A stretch of 5,798 bases of DNA from Nanosynbacter sp. (GTDB taxonomy: Bacteria > Patescibacteriota > Saccharimonadia > Saccharimonadales > Saccharimonadaceae). A program made the position numbers and the translations under genes. The stretch spans positions 1-5,798 of the forward strand of contig JABZJV010000038.1 in NCBI GenBank assembly GCA_015257605.1. Reading direction: 5' to 3'. A model generated the notes under the pieces. It did not search any database. It was given only the letters and a program-made list of their open reading frames with translations, and was not told where the DNA came from. Positions 5,766 to 5,798 of the stretch are shown here, piece after piece. Numbering within the stretch: the first letter of the stretch is position 1; each line of letters starts with the position of its first letter.

Positions 5766-5798
5766 ATGTATTTCGAGAGTAGATCGCAAGCAGGAAAG
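5766..5798 (+). CDS. Start of a divergent gene, possibly a phosphoribosyltransferase (3' partial)
   Basis: Eleven codons from the ATG at 5766 stay open to the window edge and read MYFESRSQAGK. The pattern M-[YF]-F-x-[SD]-R-x-[QD]-A-G resembles the N-terminus of phosphoribosyltransferase-domain proteins that begin with an aromatic pair, an Arg and an AG before the first helix; this is from memory and rests on very few residues. It has no Shine-Dalgarno sequence, but a -10-like hexamer lies 6 nt upstream as for priA. It could also be a chance open frame. Confidence 0.4.
   Translation, partial: MYFESRSQAGK

Noticed and set aside
1..5798. tRNA or rRNA genes, CRISPR arrays, insertion sequences or defence genes
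   Set aside because: I saw no regularly spaced repeats, transposase motifs or terminal inverted repeats, and genes occupy nearly all of the window. Nothing supports these features.

Overview
The window looks like a piece of chromosome from a Patescibacteria/CPR bacterium, most likely Candidatus Saccharibacteria (TM7). The reasons are the compact layout with short intergenic gaps, medium GC by eye, a reduced PriA, a priA-def-fmt cluster, and two adjacent small proteins resembling the DUF5663 family, which I associate with this group. This placement is a judgement from reading, not a database result. No in-frame TGA interrupts about 2,000 codons, so the code appears standard. All six genes whose stops are visible end in TAA or TAG.

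Left block, + strand (3-2242). The C-terminal 433 residues of a larger protein enter from the left edge. The protein has a Pro/Asn/Gln/Gly-rich stretch, a charged helical region, two separate five-glycine zippers with strict period 4, a natural (GGGGS)2 linker and a small Trp-rich C-terminal domain. Two tandem paralogous proteins of 141 and 143 aa follow, each with a good Shine-Dalgarno sequence. The second may also have its own promoter in the 46-nt gap. This three-gene unit is the least explained part of the window and the best candidate for an undescribed system, perhaps acting at the membrane or cell surface. Its function cannot be read from the sequence.

Right block, - strand (5716 down to 2305). 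priA (replication restart helicase), def (peptide deformylase) and fmt (methionyl-tRNA formyltransferase) follow each other with a 9-nt gap and then a 32-nt overlap. Fmt formylates initiator Met-tRNA and Def removes the formyl group from new proteins. PriA belongs to replication, and its linkage with def and fmt is a common bacterial arrangement. The + and - blocks converge at 2243-2304, where a weak hairpin lies.

Right edge (5717-5798). A short divergent intergenic region holds a -10 box for priA and a possible overlapping promoter for a + strand gene starting at 5766, of which only 11 codons are visible. The priA, def and edge-gene starts each lie 6-8 nt after a -10-like hexamer with no Shine-Dalgarno sequence. 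This suggests leaderless mRNAs, in contrast to the Shine-Dalgarno-led left block.
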